From the NCBI GenBank assembly GCA_050181835.1, contig JBFXCU010000002.1, positions 62,001-126,000 of the forward strand: DNA of 64,000 bases, in the 5' to 3' direction. The translations under genes were made by a program, and so were the position numbers. The notes beneath the pieces were generated by a model, which had not been told where the DNA came from, made no database searches, and saw only the letters and a program-made list of their open reading frames with translations. Shown here one piece after another: positions 1-10,223 of this stretch. Within the stretch, counting starts at the first letter, position 1; every line of letters starts with the position of its first letter. The DNA is from CAILZL01 sp050181835. Lineage in GTDB: Bacteria > Pseudomonadota > Gammaproteobacteria > Steroidobacterales > Steroidobacteraceae.

Positions 1-463
1 GCATGATGCGTGCTTTGTCGCGTTGCCAATCACGAGATTTCTCCGTGTTGCGTTTATCGTGATCTTGTTTGCCCTTGGCTACCCCGAGGCGCAATTTGGC
101 GCGACCAGCCTTCCAGTACAGCTCCAGCGGCGCCAGGGTAAATCCCTTGCGATCTACTGCCACACCCAGCTCATCGATTTCGGCTCGATTCAGCAATAGT
201 TTGCGGGTGCGTACCGGGTCGGGTACAAAATGCGTCGATGCGGTGGGCAATGCCGAAATATGCGCACCAAACAGGAATGCTTCGCCATTTTTTACGAATA
301 CGTAGGCTTCTTTCAGCTGTGCCCGTCCCGCGCGCAGACTTTTTACTTCCCACCCCTGTAGGGCAATACCCGCCTCAAAAGTGTCTTGAATGAAGTAGTC
401 GTAACGCGCCTTACGGTTCTCGGCGATCGAAGCGCTTTTATGTTCTGACTTTTTCTTGCTCAT
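1..463 (-). CDS. smpB: SsrA-binding protein SmpB (C-terminus cut by window edge)
   Basis: SmpB binds tmRNA and delivers it to stalled ribosomes for trans-translation. The reading frame starts at the ATG at 463 on the minus strand (MSKKKSEHK) and runs off the window start after 154 visible residues. Recognisable family blocks are FEAGIALQGWEVKSLRAGRA near residues 29-48, the EAFLFGAHISAL stretch, and the basic tail VAKGKQDHDKRNTEKSRDWQ. About as long as the usual SmpB (about 160 residues), so only the last few residues are missing. Divergent from ratA, the usual gammaproteobacterial arrangement. Identification is firm from sequence similarity recalled for the E. coli protein. Confidence 0.96.
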   Translation of the reverse strand, partial: MSKKKSEHKSASIAENRKARYDYFIQDTFEAGIALQGWEVKSLRAGRAQLKEAYVFVKNGEAFLFGAHISALPTASTHFVPDPVRTRKLLLNRAEIDELGVAVDRKGFTLAPLELYWKAGRAKLRLGVAKGKQDHDKRNTEKSRDWQRDKARIM

Positions 464-561
464 TAGAAAACGGATAACGACCTTGATACTGGAAGCGGGC
501 ATTGTACAGCTGCGCCTGCTCTCCCGTTACACTAGCTGTTCGGAACAAGCTTGGTTTACAC

Positions 562-1008
562 ATGCGCGAAGTAAAGCGAAATGCCTTGGTTGCGTACTCA
601 CCGGCACAGATGTACGCGTTAGTTGAAGACTTTGAACGATATCCGGAGTTTCTGCCCTGGGTTTCCGCCGCCACGCTGTTGTCCCGCGATGCCGATCAGC
701 TCACTGGTCGGCTGGACATGGAACGGCTGGGTATCAAGGAGCATTTCACTACTCGCAATCTTCTAGCGCCACCTACGCGAATGGAAATGCAATTGGTGGA
801 GGGACCATTCAAACACCTGTGGGGCTGCTGGAATTTCGTAGAGATTCGTGATGCTGCAGGATTACCGCGCGGCACAAAAGTGGAGTTGCAAATGCAATTC
901 GAGTTGAAGAACGGCTTGCTCGATATGCTGATGGGTAAGCAGTTCGAGGCCAGTTGTGGTTCGCTGGTGGCGTCGTTCACTCAGCGCGCCAAAGCCTTAT
1001 ACGGATAG
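562..1008 (+). CDS. ratA: RatA-like START/polyketide-cyclase domain protein
   Basis: A 148-residue protein of the ratA/yfjG family (Coq10-type START fold). In E. coli it was described as a ribosome-association toxin; related Coq10 proteins bind ubiquinone, so the physiological role may be quinone-related. The frame is open upstream to 502, but the ATG at 562 (MREVKRNALV) aligns with family N-termini, so I chose it. Typical blocks are ALVAYSPAQMYALVEDFERY, LVEGPFKHLWGCW and a C-terminal helix ending FTQRAKALYG. Next to divergent smpB, as in E. coli. No clear ribosome binding site is seen before 562, so the start is less certain than the identity. Confidence 0.9.
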   Translation: MREVKRNALVAYSPAQMYALVEDFERYPEFLPWVSAATLLSRDADQLTGRLDMERLGIKEHFTTRNLLAPPTRMEMQLVEGPFKHLWGCWNFVEIRDAAGLPRGTKVELQMQFELKNGLLDMLMGKQFEASCGSLVASFTQRAKALYG

Positions 1009-1014
1009 CATAAT

Positions 1015-1362
1015 TTATGCTTTAGGTACTTCCGGTTTCTCAATGCGGCTGACGTTGCCGTCTTCAAAGTACACAATGAAGTGGCGTTGTTCGGGTTGGC
1101 GCATCTTGGTGGTTTTCAAATAGTAAACGTAGTCCCAGCGATCCTTGGTAAACGGATCGACCACCATTGGTGTGCCCAGTACATAACGCACCTGCACCTG
1201 CGTCATGCCTACTGCCACTTGATCAATATCCTTGGGTTCGAGGAAGTTACCCTGTTGAATGGGGATGCGATAAACACAGGCGCTACTGCTGAGGATGACT
1301 GTGGCCAGCAGGCTGGCTGACAGAAAAGTGCGCAGGCGAGTGGTAGTTAACAGAGAACGCAT
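1015..1362 (-). CDS. bamE: Outer membrane protein assembly factor BamE (OmlA/SmpA lipoprotein)
   Basis: BamE is a lipoprotein of the BAM complex, which inserts beta-barrel proteins in the outer membrane. The chosen start at 1362 (MRSLLTTTRLRTFL) gives a compact basic n-region and a hydrophobic stretch ending in the lipobox-like SSSAC; the Cys would be the lipidated residue. The frame is open to 1404, with several in-frame ATGs and no decisive ribosome site. The mature part carries the family hallmark QGNFLEPKDIDQVAVGMTQ, then VRYVLGTPMVVDPF and a WDYVYYLK strand. Divergent from fur with a 140-bp spacer, an arrangement known from Pseudomonas and Xanthomonas (omlA-fur). Confidence 0.93.
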   Translation of the reverse strand: MRSLLTTTRLRTFLSASLLATVILSSSACVYRIPIQQGNFLEPKDIDQVAVGMTQVQVRYVLGTPMVVDPFTKDRWDYVYYLKTTKMRQPEQRHFIVYFEDGNVSRIEKPEVPKA

Positions 1363-1442
1363 TAGTGTGTGCATCATTTCAAACATTGTGAGTGGAGTCG
1401 GCATTAAGTGATAATGTCAGCTTGATCATACCGAAAACTTGT

Positions 1443-1460
1443 GCCCGGTACGAACCGGGC
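1443..1460. other. Hairpin in the bamE/fur spacer
   Basis: A perfect 7-bp inverted repeat, GCCCGGT and ACCGGGC around a 4-nt loop (ACGA), lies between the divergent bamE and fur genes, 43 bp before the fur start. It has no T-tract, so it is not an intrinsic terminator in either direction. It could be a leader hairpin of the fur mRNA or a protein site; function unknown. Confidence 0.45.
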
Positions 1461-1503
1461 TTGCTCGCCGTCATGAGCGCTATCGACACATCAGGAAACG
1501 AGT

Positions 1504-1935
1504 ATGGGAACCAATGACCTACGCAAGGCCGGGCTGAAAGTCACCCTGCCGCGCATGAAAATCCTCGATATCCTTGGGGTGGCAGAGCCGCGCCACATGA
1601 GCGCGGAAGACATTTACCGGCGTCTGCTGGAAACCCACGAAGACATTGGTTTGGCCACTGTGTATCGCGTACTCACCCAGTTTGAGGCGGCTGGCCTAGT
1701 GTCGCGCCACCACTTTGAAGGTGCCACCGCCGTTTTCGAGCTAAACGAAGGCGAACATCACGATCATCTCGTCTGTATAGACTGCGGCAAGGTGAAAGAG
1801 TTCATGGATGCTGACATAGAAAAGCGCCAACACGAAATTGCCAAGCACGAAGGCTACACGCTAACCGATCACTCCATGATCCTCTACGGTCGTTGCCGCG
1901 ACTGCGCAGGCAAAAGCAGTGAAAAACGACGCTGA
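1504..1935 (+). CDS. fur: Ferric uptake regulator Fur
   Basis: Iron-responsive transcription repressor, a cytoplasmic dimeric metalloprotein. 143 residues, the normal length. An N-terminal winged helix (residues 1-80, with RHMSAEDIYRRL and GLATVYRVLTQFEAAGLV) is followed by the metal-binding dimerisation domain. That domain has EGEHHDHLVCIDCGKVKEF, giving the His cluster and the first CxxC, and YGRCRDCAGK, giving the second CxxC. An AGGAAACG ribosome site stands just before the ATG. Divergent from bamE and convergent with recN. I looked for a Fur box in the upstream spacer and found only a weak partial match. Confidence 0.98.
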   Translation: MGTNDLRKAGLKVTLPRMKILDILGVAEPRHMSAEDIYRRLLETHEDIGLATVYRVLTQFEAAGLVSRHHFEGATAVFELNEGEHHDHLVCIDCGKVKEFMDADIEKRQHEIAKHEGYTLTDHSMILYGRCRDCAGKSSEKRR

Positions 1936-1949
1936 ATCGAGCGTGATTT

Positions 1950-3659
1950 TTACGACGATTTGCGAATGGTTTTTTTCTTGGGTGCCGTTACATCACCGCT
2001 GCTGAGCATCTCCGCTGCATGCGAACGCGCCATGTCGCTCACTGTTGCCCCACCGAGCATCCGTGCGATTTCTTCGACGCGTGCGTCCTGACCCAGTGTT
2101 TCCAGGGTGGTGCGGGTGTGTTTGCCGTCAGTGAGTTTGGCAACCCGAACGTGTGCATGCGCCTGACTGGCCACTTGCGGCAGATGGGTAACGCACAACA
2201 CTTGGGCACGGTCACCTAGGGTGCGTAATTGGCGGCCGACCATTTCTGCTACACCGCCACCGACGCCAGCATCCACTTCATCAAACACCAGTGTTGGGCA
2301 GGGGAGCGACTCTACTGCCGCCACTTGAATCGATAGACTGATGCGTGATAGCTCACCGCCAGACGCAACCTTGGTCAGTGATTTGAGCGGCTGACCAGGA
2401 TTGGCACTGACCATGAATTCCACTTCTTCGGCCCCGAACTCATTGGCGGCATCCGCATCGAGCGCGCGTAGCTGAACGGCAAATTTGCCGCCGGGCATGC
2501 CCAGACCTTGCATGAGATTGCTGACGCGCTCACCCAATGCCACAGCGGCTTGCTGACGCGCCTTGCTCAGCGCCGTGCAATCTGCGCTAAAATTTTTACT
2601 GGCCACGGCAATGTGTGCATTCAATTGTTCCAGAGTGAATTCCAGTTTTTCCAGACGTGTCACTTCCTCGGTAAATTCGTCCTGAATGCGTAACAACTCA
2701 TTGGCTTCAACACGATGTTTACGCGCGGCTGCTTCCAGTGCCGCCAGTCGTTGTTCTACCCATTCCTGACGCGCCGGATCAGCATCGAGGCTGGATTCAT
2801 AGTGCTGCACTGCGCTGGCTGCTTCACGGCAGGCGATCACGGCTTCATCCAGTAACTGCACTGTGTTGTTCAGCCCGGTATCAAACTGCAGTAGTGATCG
2901 TGCCAGTGTCAGCGCCCGCGCCAGTATCTGTTCAGCAGAGTGAGCATCGGTTTCGCGTAACAATTCTGCGAGTTCGCGCACGCCGTGTGCCAGTTTGCCG
3001 CTATGAGTATGACGTTGACGTTCAGTATTGAGTTGTGTGACTTCATCAGCTTGTGGCGCCAGTGCTTGCAATTCACTTAAGTGGTAGCGCAATAGATTCA
3101 GGCGTTCATTGCGATCCACTGCGCTGCGTTCGGTGTCAGCACGTTGCGTGCGTAAGGTCTTGAGCGTTTGCCAGCTAGCGTTCACGCGTGCCAGCAACTC
3201 GCTGTGATTGCCGTGTTGATCGAGCAGGCCGCGTTGCGCACTGCGTTTCATCAGTGATTGATATTCCATCTGGCCGTGTACATCGACCAGCGTTTCACCC
3301 AGTTGCCGCAGTGCCTGTACCGGCATGGCCTGACCATTTACCCACGCGCGTGAGCGGCCGTCCTTACCCATCAAGCGACGCAGCATGCACTCTCCATCAT
3401 GATCCATCTCTTGTTCTGTAAACCACGTGTTGCTCAGTGGGTTTTGGCTGATGGTAAAGCTGGCGGTGACCTCGGCTTTGTCGCAACCATGGCGAATGAT
3501 TTCCATGCCAGCGCGACCACCAGTAACGAACAGTAGTGCATCGACCATGATTGACTTGCCCGCGCCGGTTTCGCCAGTGAGCGCTGTCATGCCATTGCGT
3601 AGTTCCAGCTCGATGCGGTCGATGATGGCAAAGTCTTTGATCTGGATGCTGCTCAACAT
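1950..3659 (-). CDS. recN: DNA repair protein RecN
   Basis: SMC-like ATPase acting with RecA in double-strand break repair. 569 residues, close to the usual 550-560. Walker A is GETGAGKSIMVDALLF (residues about 29-44). A long coiled-coil middle follows. The ABC signature VASGGELSRISL and the Walker B stretch TLVFDEVDAGVGGGVAEMVG sit near residues 430-475, then CVTHLPQVASQAHAHV with the switch histidine. A basic tail PKKKTIRKSS ends the protein. It starts only 3 bp after the nadK stop, so nadK-recN form one minus-strand operon. RecN is commonly LexA-controlled, but its start is embedded behind nadK here and I see no obvious SOS box. Confidence 0.97.
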   Translation of the reverse strand: MLSSIQIKDFAIIDRIELELRNGMTALTGETGAGKSIMVDALLFVTGGRAGMEIIRHGCDKAEVTASFTISQNPLSNTWFTEQEMDHDGECMLRRLMGKDGRSRAWVNGQAMPVQALRQLGETLVDVHGQMEYQSLMKRSAQRGLLDQHGNHSELLARVNASWQTLKTLRTQRADTERSAVDRNERLNLLRYHLSELQALAPQADEVTQLNTERQRHTHSGKLAHGVRELAELLRETDAHSAEQILARALTLARSLLQFDTGLNNTVQLLDEAVIACREAASAVQHYESSLDADPARQEWVEQRLAALEAAARKHRVEANELLRIQDEFTEEVTRLEKLEFTLEQLNAHIAVASKNFSADCTALSKARQQAAVALGERVSNLMQGLGMPGGKFAVQLRALDADAANEFGAEEVEFMVSANPGQPLKSLTKVASGGELSRISLSIQVAAVESLPCPTLVFDEVDAGVGGGVAEMVGRQLRTLGDRAQVLCVTHLPQVASQAHAHVRVAKLTDGKHTRTTLETLGQDARVEEIARMLGGATVSDMARSHAAEMLSSGDVTAPKKKTIRKSS

Positions 3660-3662
3660 CGA

Positions 3663-4613
3663 CTATTCCTCGTCGCCGTTGGTTTGCTTGCTGAGTGCGC
3701 CGCGACCCCAGTGCAACTTGGAACGCAGGATGCGGTAGTAGTCGTGGCCGACCGGATGTAGCAGATTGACGCGCACATGCGCCGGGCCGACCAGCAGTCG
3801 ATCACCCATATTCAAATAACCAAGCATCTCACCATCGTAAGTGACCTGCGCCTTGGTGTCGCGATCATGTGCACGGCGAATTTCAACCGTACTGTTGGCG
3901 GAGATGACGATGGGACGGTCTGAGAGCGTATGCGGACATATGGGGGCAATTACCATGGCGTCCAGGCTGGGGTGAATGATTGGTCCGCCGCACGATAGCG
4001 CATACGCGGTGGAGCCGGTGGCAGAGGCTACGATGACGCCGTCGCCCCCATGAGTGTTGACATACTGGCCGTCCACCCAGGTTTCGTAATCCAGCAAGCG
4101 GCCGGTTTCCCATTTTTGTAGCACGCAATCGTTCACCGCCAGACGTTGTACCTGCTTGCCCTTGGCGAGGATCAGGGTGACTTGCAGCAGTGAGCGCGAA
4201 CCGCGTTCAAATTGGCCAGCCAGCACCTTATCAATGCGCTTCAGCATATCGGTGGGACTAACGTCGGCCAGAAAACCCAGTCGACCGCGATTAATGCCCA
4301 GCATCGGCGCGGATGCACCGGCCAACATCCGCGCCGCGCGCAGCATGGTTCCATCACCGCCTACGGTAATGACCAGATCACTGCGGGTCGCAATGTCCTG
4401 GTCGCTAACGACTTCCACGCGTTTCGACTGTGGTATGGCCGAGTGTTGATCGACCAACACCTGTAAACCCAGTTTGAGCAGGTGTTTTGCCAGCGTGGTT
4501 AATGTTTCCGCTACCTTGGGATCGCCGGGCGGGCCGAGCAGGGTCAGGGTTTTGAAGCTGCTGGCGGCTTTGCTGCGAGTGGTTTTCGCTGTTTTGGTTT
4601 TGGCGGCAGGCAT
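3663..4613 (-). CDS. nadK: NAD kinase
   Basis: Phosphorylates NAD to NADP, the entry step for NADPH supply; cytoplasmic. The 316-residue protein has a basic, Ala/Lys/Thr-rich N-terminal extension (first about 18 residues) before the catalytic domain TLTLLGPPGDPKVAETL. Family motifs are VGGDGTMLRAARML (GGDG motif, near residues 84-97) and NRGRLGFLADVSP, then GGDGVIVASATGSTAYALS. The next gene, recN, begins 3 bp after the stop. Divergent from hrcA. The start at 4613 gives about 20 residues more than typical; internal starts are possible. Confidence 0.96.
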   Translation of the reverse strand: MPAAKTKTAKTTRSKAASSFKTLTLLGPPGDPKVAETLTTLAKHLLKLGLQVLVDQHSAIPQSKRVEVVSDQDIATRSDLVITVGGDGTMLRAARMLAGASAPMLGINRGRLGFLADVSPTDMLKRIDKVLAGQFERGSRSLLQVTLILAKGKQVQRLAVNDCVLQKWETGRLLDYETWVDGQYVNTHGGDGVIVASATGSTAYALSCGGPIIHPSLDAMVIAPICPHTLSDRPIVISANSTVEIRRAHDRDTKAQVTYDGEMLGYLNMGDRLLVGPAHVRVNLLHPVGHDYYRILRSKLHWGRGALSKQTNGDEE

Positions 4614-4744
4614 TTGGATATTTGTGGATTTGCTGGCAATACAGGCTGGCTACTTTAGCCGGTATTTGTGGCACTTGCTTGACACCGCTCGGCTGGCTCA
4701 ATAGCGTGCGACGATAACCCTTTGGCCCTGAGTGTCACTTCGTC

Positions 4745-5806
4745 ATGAGTCTGGAATCTACCGATGACATCCTGAGCGATCGTGCTCAACAGCTGCTACG
4801 CAGTCTGGTGGAGCAATATATTCGTGAGGGTCAGCCGGTAGGTTCACGCAGTCTGTCGCGCGAATCCGGCATGACGTTGAGCTCGGCCACCATTCGCAAT
4901 GTCATGGCAGACCTTGAAGATCAGGGATTTGTCGCCTCACCGCATACCTCTGCGGGCAGGGTGCCGACTGACAAGGGCTACCGGTTTTTTGTTGACATGC
5001 TGCTCAAAGTGCGGCCACTGGAAACAGATGCGGTACAGATTATTCATCAAGGTCTAGCGCTACGTGGCGATGACCCAATGAAGTTGGTGGCATCGGCCTC
5101 GAAAATACTGTCATCCATTACGCAACTGGCAGGCGTCGTGACCTTGCCGCGGCAAGGGCATGCTGAACTGACGCAGATTGAATTTCTGTCGCTGTCTGAT
5201 AATCGCGTGTTGGCGGTGCTGGTCACCAATGGTCGCGAGGTGCAGAACCGCGTCATGCAATTGGAGCGCGCCTATAGCAGCGATGAATTACGGCAGGCTG
5301 CCAACTACCTCAATCAACAATTTGCGGGGCGTGACATGAATGCTGTACGCGAACAGCTGGTGGCGCAGCTCAAACAAACTCGTGAGCATCTCAATCAAGG
5401 CATGATGGAAGCCATCAAACTGGCGCAACAGGCGGTTGCACCTGCCGAGCCTGCGCCAACCATACAATATGTCATCGCCGGTGAAACCAATTTGATGGGC
5501 TTTGCCGAGTTGTCCAATGTGGAGAAATTACGCAAGCTGTTTGAAGCCTTCAATCAGCAGCGCGATGTACTGCATTTGCTCGACCAGAGCCTGCGTGCTG
5601 ACGGCATACAGATTTTTATCGGCCATGAATCTGGCCACACAATTTTTGACGATTGCAGCGTCGTCACGGCACCTTACACCATCGATAAGGAAGTGGTCGG
5701 CGTGCTTGGTGTCATTGGCCCGACACGCATGGCCTATGAGCGCGTGATTCCCATTGTCGATTTAACAGCCAAGTTGCTGGGCGCGGCATTGAATAAAAGG
5801 GTTTAG
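4745..5806 (+). CDS. hrcA: Heat-inducible transcription repressor HrcA
   Basis: Repressor of chaperone genes that binds CIRCE elements and needs GroE to fold actively. 353 residues, typical length. The N-terminal winged helix has LSDRAQQLLRSLVEQYIREG and RESGMTLSSATIRNVMADLE (about residues 10-60), then SPHTSAGRVPTDKGYRFFVD, a strong family signature. The C-terminal part holds IFIGHESGHTIFDDCSVV. Heads the hrcA-grpE-dnaK-dnaJ cluster. No CIRCE (TTAGCACTC-N9-GAGTGCTAA) was found before hrcA, grpE, dnaK or dnaJ, so its operator is probably elsewhere, such as at groESL. ATG at 4745 chosen because the family N-terminus starts near SxxLxDRAQ. Confidence 0.96.
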   Translation: MSLESTDDILSDRAQQLLRSLVEQYIREGQPVGSRSLSRESGMTLSSATIRNVMADLEDQGFVASPHTSAGRVPTDKGYRFFVDMLLKVRPLETDAVQIIHQGLALRGDDPMKLVASASKILSSITQLAGVVTLPRQGHAELTQIEFLSLSDNRVLAVLVTNGREVQNRVMQLERAYSSDELRQAANYLNQQFAGRDMNAVREQLVAQLKQTREHLNQGMMEAIKLAQQAVAPAEPAPTIQYVIAGETNLMGFAELSNVEKLRKLFEAFNQQRDVLHLLDQSLRADGIQIFIGHESGHTIFDDCSVVTAPYTIDKEVVGVLGVIGPTRMAYERVIPIVDLTAKLLGAALNKRV

Positions 5807-5989
5807 ATGCTTCGCTATGAATAGCCTCTTCTTAAGTATTCTGAAGCTGTATATACCGATGTTATGGAGAATTAGGTGGCTGCGGTTGTTGTCACCTGAC
5901 CGACTGGAAAGATCACGGTTGCAGGCACCGGGGCATGCGGAGTAGCTGATTCGCTTTGTTGCGCAGACATTGGGCTGTCTGTTTTTGGA

Positions 5990-6015
5990 CTTGATTCTCG
6001 TCAGTCCATCCCCAT
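5990..6015 (+). promoter_or_regulatory. Sigma-32 (heat-shock) promoter upstream of grpE
   Basis: A CTTGAT -35 element (5990-5995) and a CCCCAT -10 element (6010-6015) are separated by 14 nt. This closely fits the known RpoH consensus CTTGAA-N13/14-CCCCAT. It lies 100 bp before the grpE start, in a 309-bp spacer after hrcA that holds no gene. It implies that grpE-dnaK-dnaJ have heat-shock activation independent of hrcA read-through. Confidence 0.8.
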
Positions 6016-6115
6016 ACTGCCACCACATTTTATGAGTTCGCCTGCTGTACGGCCTGACCAAACCTTGGTTCGGTTCGGGCGTAATTTTTCTAAAGCATTG
6101 TTGGAGCATTGATTG

Positions 6116-6661
6116 ATGAGTAACCCTGAAGAAAGTACGCCTCCTGAGGTCAGTGTTGATACAGCATTGGCAGCAGAACCCGCACTGATCAGTGAAGTGG
6201 ACACCATGAAAGCTGCGCTAGAAGCGGCGGAAGCTCGCGCCAATGAGGGTCGCGATCAGGCGTTGCGCGCTATGGCCGAGCTGGAGAACGTACGCAAGCG
6301 TGCTGCGCGAGATGTTGAGAATGCCCATAAATACGCGCTGGAAAAATTTGCCGGTGAAGTGATCGCAGTAAAAGACAGCCTGGAAATGGGGCTGTCAGTG
6401 CAGAACGCCAGCGCAGAGGATCTGCGTTCCGGTAGTGAAGCGACGCTGAAGCTGCTATCCAAAGCTTTCGAGAAATCAGGCATTGTCGCTGTTATGCCGG
6501 AAGGGGAAGCCTTTAACCCCGAGTTTCATGAGGCCATGGCGATGGTGCCGACGACCGATCAGGCGCCAAACACCATCATCAATGTGGTTCAGAGTGGCTA
6601 TTTGCTGAGTGGTCGATTGCTGCGTCCGGCGCGAGTCATCGTGGCGCGCGCGCCGGACTAA
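6116..6661 (+). CDS. grpE: Nucleotide exchange factor GrpE
   Basis: Cochaperone that releases ADP from DnaK. The ATG at 6116 (MSNPEESTPPEV) is chosen over the TTG directly before it; GGAG stands 10 bp upstream. 181 residues. An acidic, low-complexity N-terminus is followed by the long dimerisation helix (AALEAAEARANEGRDQALRA to about residue 75, containing AMAELENVRKRAARDVENA). Then comes the beta-domain with FNPEFHEAMAMVPTTD and the C-terminal VVQSGYLLSGRLLRPARVIV. Second gene of the heat-shock cluster, preceded by a sigma-32 promoter and followed by dnaK after 150 bp. Confidence 0.97.
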   Translation: MSNPEESTPPEVSVDTALAAEPALISEVDTMKAALEAAEARANEGRDQALRAMAELENVRKRAARDVENAHKYALEKFAGEVIAVKDSLEMGLSVQNASAEDLRSGSEATLKLLSKAFEKSGIVAVMPEGEAFNPEFHEAMAMVPTTDQAPNTIINVVQSGYLLSGRLLRPARVIVARAPD

Positions 6662-6727
6662 GGGTCTCCCCTCACCCGGTTGTGCAACAGGGGCAGGGGG
6701 AGCGGGCGCGGTTTGCTGGTGACTGGC

Positions 6728-6753
6728 CTTGAATCTCGCCACATTGCCCACAT
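6728..6753 (+). promoter_or_regulatory. Second sigma-32 promoter, upstream of dnaK
   Basis: CTTGAA (6728-6733, a perfect -35) and CCACAT (6748-6753, one mismatch from CCCCAT) are separated by exactly 14 nt, as at the grpE promoter. It sits 58 bp before the dnaK ATG in the grpE-dnaK spacer. This would give dnaK extra heat-shock transcription. The matching geometry of the two sites is the main support. Confidence 0.75.
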
Positions 6754-6811
6754 AAACAGCGTCAAGCGGTTTTTCAAACAGATTTTCGACGGTATTTAGC
6801 GGAGTTTTACC

Positions 6812-8740
<1,929 letters not shown>

Positions 8741-8765
8741 TAGCCAAGAATTACTTACTCTTAGT

Positions 8766-8789
8766 CTCTCTCCCGTAACTGGGAGAGAG
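8766..8789. other. Hairpin in the dnaK-dnaJ spacer (first of two)
   Basis: A perfect 9-bp inverted repeat, CTCTCTCCC and GGGAGAGAG, with a 6-nt loop, 25 bp after the dnaK stop. No T-tract follows. It resembles intergenic palindromes of REP type or an mRNA-stabilising or processing hairpin that could set the DnaK:DnaJ ratio. Function inferred only. Confidence 0.55.
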
Positions 8790-8813
8790 TGGGGGAGAAG
8801 TTCTTGATACGAA

Positions 8814-8840
8814 GCCGCCACTGCTAATAGCAGCGGCGGC
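8814..8840. other. Hairpin in the dnaK-dnaJ spacer (second of two)
   Basis: Stem GCCGCC-A-CTGCT, loop AAT, then AGCAG-C-GGCGGC: 11 pairs with one internal A/C mismatch. It is followed by TTGTCC rather than a T-run, so termination would be weak. Together with the hairpin at 8766 it probably slows or protects the dnaK mRNA end while letting some transcription reach dnaJ (starts at 8897). Confidence 0.55.
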
Positions 8841-8896
8841 TTGTCCATGTAAGCTGATTACAGTTCGTTTTGTAGATTTATAGATGAATAGCTGCC

Positions 8897-10012
8897 ATGT
8901 CAAAGCGTGATTTTTACGAAATTCTGGGCGTGGAAAAAACCGCCAATGAAGCCGAAATAAAGAAAGCCTATCGGCGTATGGCGCAAAAGCACCACCCCGA
9001 TCGCAATCCCGACAACAAGGAATCAGAAAGCAAATTCAAAGAGGCAAAGGAGGCCTATGAAGTGCTCACGGATGATCGTAAGCGGGCCGCTTACGATCAA
9101 TACGGACATGCAGGCATTGATCCGCAACGCGGTGGTGGTGGCGCTGACGCATTTGGCGATGTATTCGGTGATGTATTTGGCGACATCTTTGGCGGTGGCC
9201 GACGCGGTGGTGGTGGGCGTCAAGTGTATCGCGGTGCTGATTTGCGCTACGACTTGGAGTTGTCACTGGAACAGGCGGTATTTGGTGATTCACTGAAGAT
9301 TGATTTCACTACGCTGGGCGAGTGCAATAGTTGCAAAGGCTCAGGGGCTTCGCCGGGTTCAAAAGTCAGTAGCTGCGAAACTTGTAATGGCGTAGGCCAA
9401 GTGCGCATGCAGCAGGGTTTTTTCGCCGTACAGCAGACCTGCCCGCGCTGTAAAGGTCGCGGCCAAACCATTTCGCAACCGTGTGATACGTGTTTGGGTC
9501 AAGGTCGCATACGGCGTAAAAAAACGCTGTCGGTTAAAGTGCCTGCAGGCGTCGATACCGGCGATCGCATTCGCTTGTCAGGCGAGGGTGAGGCGGGTGC
9601 CAATGGCGGCCCAGCCGGTGACTTGTATGTGGAAGTGCATGTTAAAGATCACGCGATATTTGAGCGCGAGGGAGCAAATCTTTCGTGCGAAGTGCCGGTG
9701 AGCTTTGTCACTGCAACGCTTGGCGGCAGTATCGAAGTGCCAACCTTGCATGGCAATGTGGTGTTAAAAATTCCGCACGAAACGCAGTCTGGCCGCATGT
9801 TTCGCCTCAAAGAAAAAGGGGTGAAGCCGGTACGGGGTGGTTCGATAGGCGATTTATTCTGTCGTGTGATGGTGGAAACCCCGGTGAAACTTAGTGACGA
9901 GCAGAAAGAATTGCTGCGTAACTTTGAAAAATCCATGCAAACAGATGGTAACAAGCACAGTCCGCGTGAGACTTCTTGGCTGGGCGGAGTAAAAGAGTTT
10001 TTTAAATCGTAG
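8897..10012 (+). CDS. dnaJ: Chaperone protein DnaJ (Hsp40)
   Basis: Cochaperone that stimulates DnaK ATPase. 371 residues, complete class A layout. The J domain (1-70) has QKHHPDRNPDNKE with the catalytic HPD. A Gly/Phe-rich segment with repeated GDVFGD units covers about residues 75-115. Four zinc motifs follow (CNSCKGSG, CETCNGVG, CPRCKGRG, CDTCLGQG), then the substrate-binding C-terminal domains ending SWLGGVKEFFKS. Last gene of the heat-shock cluster. The next gene is an unrelated cytochrome 211 bp downstream. Confidence 0.99.
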   Translation: MSKRDFYEILGVEKTANEAEIKKAYRRMAQKHHPDRNPDNKESESKFKEAKEAYEVLTDDRKRAAYDQYGHAGIDPQRGGGGADAFGDVFGDVFGDIFGGGRRGGGGRQVYRGADLRYDLELSLEQAVFGDSLKIDFTTLGECNSCKGSGASPGSKVSSCETCNGVGQVRMQQGFFAVQQTCPRCKGRGQTISQPCDTCLGQGRIRRKKTLSVKVPAGVDTGDRIRLSGEGEAGANGGPAGDLYVEVHVKDHAIFEREGANLSCEVPVSFVTATLGGSIEVPTLHGNVVLKIPHETQSGRMFRLKEKGVKPVRGGSIGDLFCRVMVETPVKLSDEQKELLRNFEKSMQTDGNKHSPRETSWLGGVKEFFKS

Positions 10013-10223
10013 GGCGGTGTGGTGCATGAGCCGCTCTCGGTTGAAACTAAATCGATGCGGCAGTCAGGGCTGTCTGCCGGGCTGGCCTGGCGGACAAGCC
10101 CACTTATTCTTCCTGTCCTCGGGTGTGATCGGGCTAGCTTCCATGACAGGTGGCGTTTATTCTTCCCGACCAGCGATCCGCAGCAGGGAAAGGCCATCCT
10201 CGCTTTTCAGGAATAACTTCAAA

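Noticed and set aside
1405..1503. Possible Fur box between bamE and fur (GATAATGTCAGCTTGATCA)
   Set aside because: Only the first seven bases fit the 19-bp consensus well; the rest does not.
4614..4744. CIRCE element or promoter upstream of hrcA
   Set aside because: No TTAGCACTC/GAGTGCTAA pair is present; a TTGACA hexamer at 4679 has no convincing -10 at 16-18 bp.
10017..10223. Upstream extension of the cytochrome frame
   Set aside because: The added 69 residues would place a clear signal peptide in the middle of the protein; the ATG at 10224 is the sensible start.
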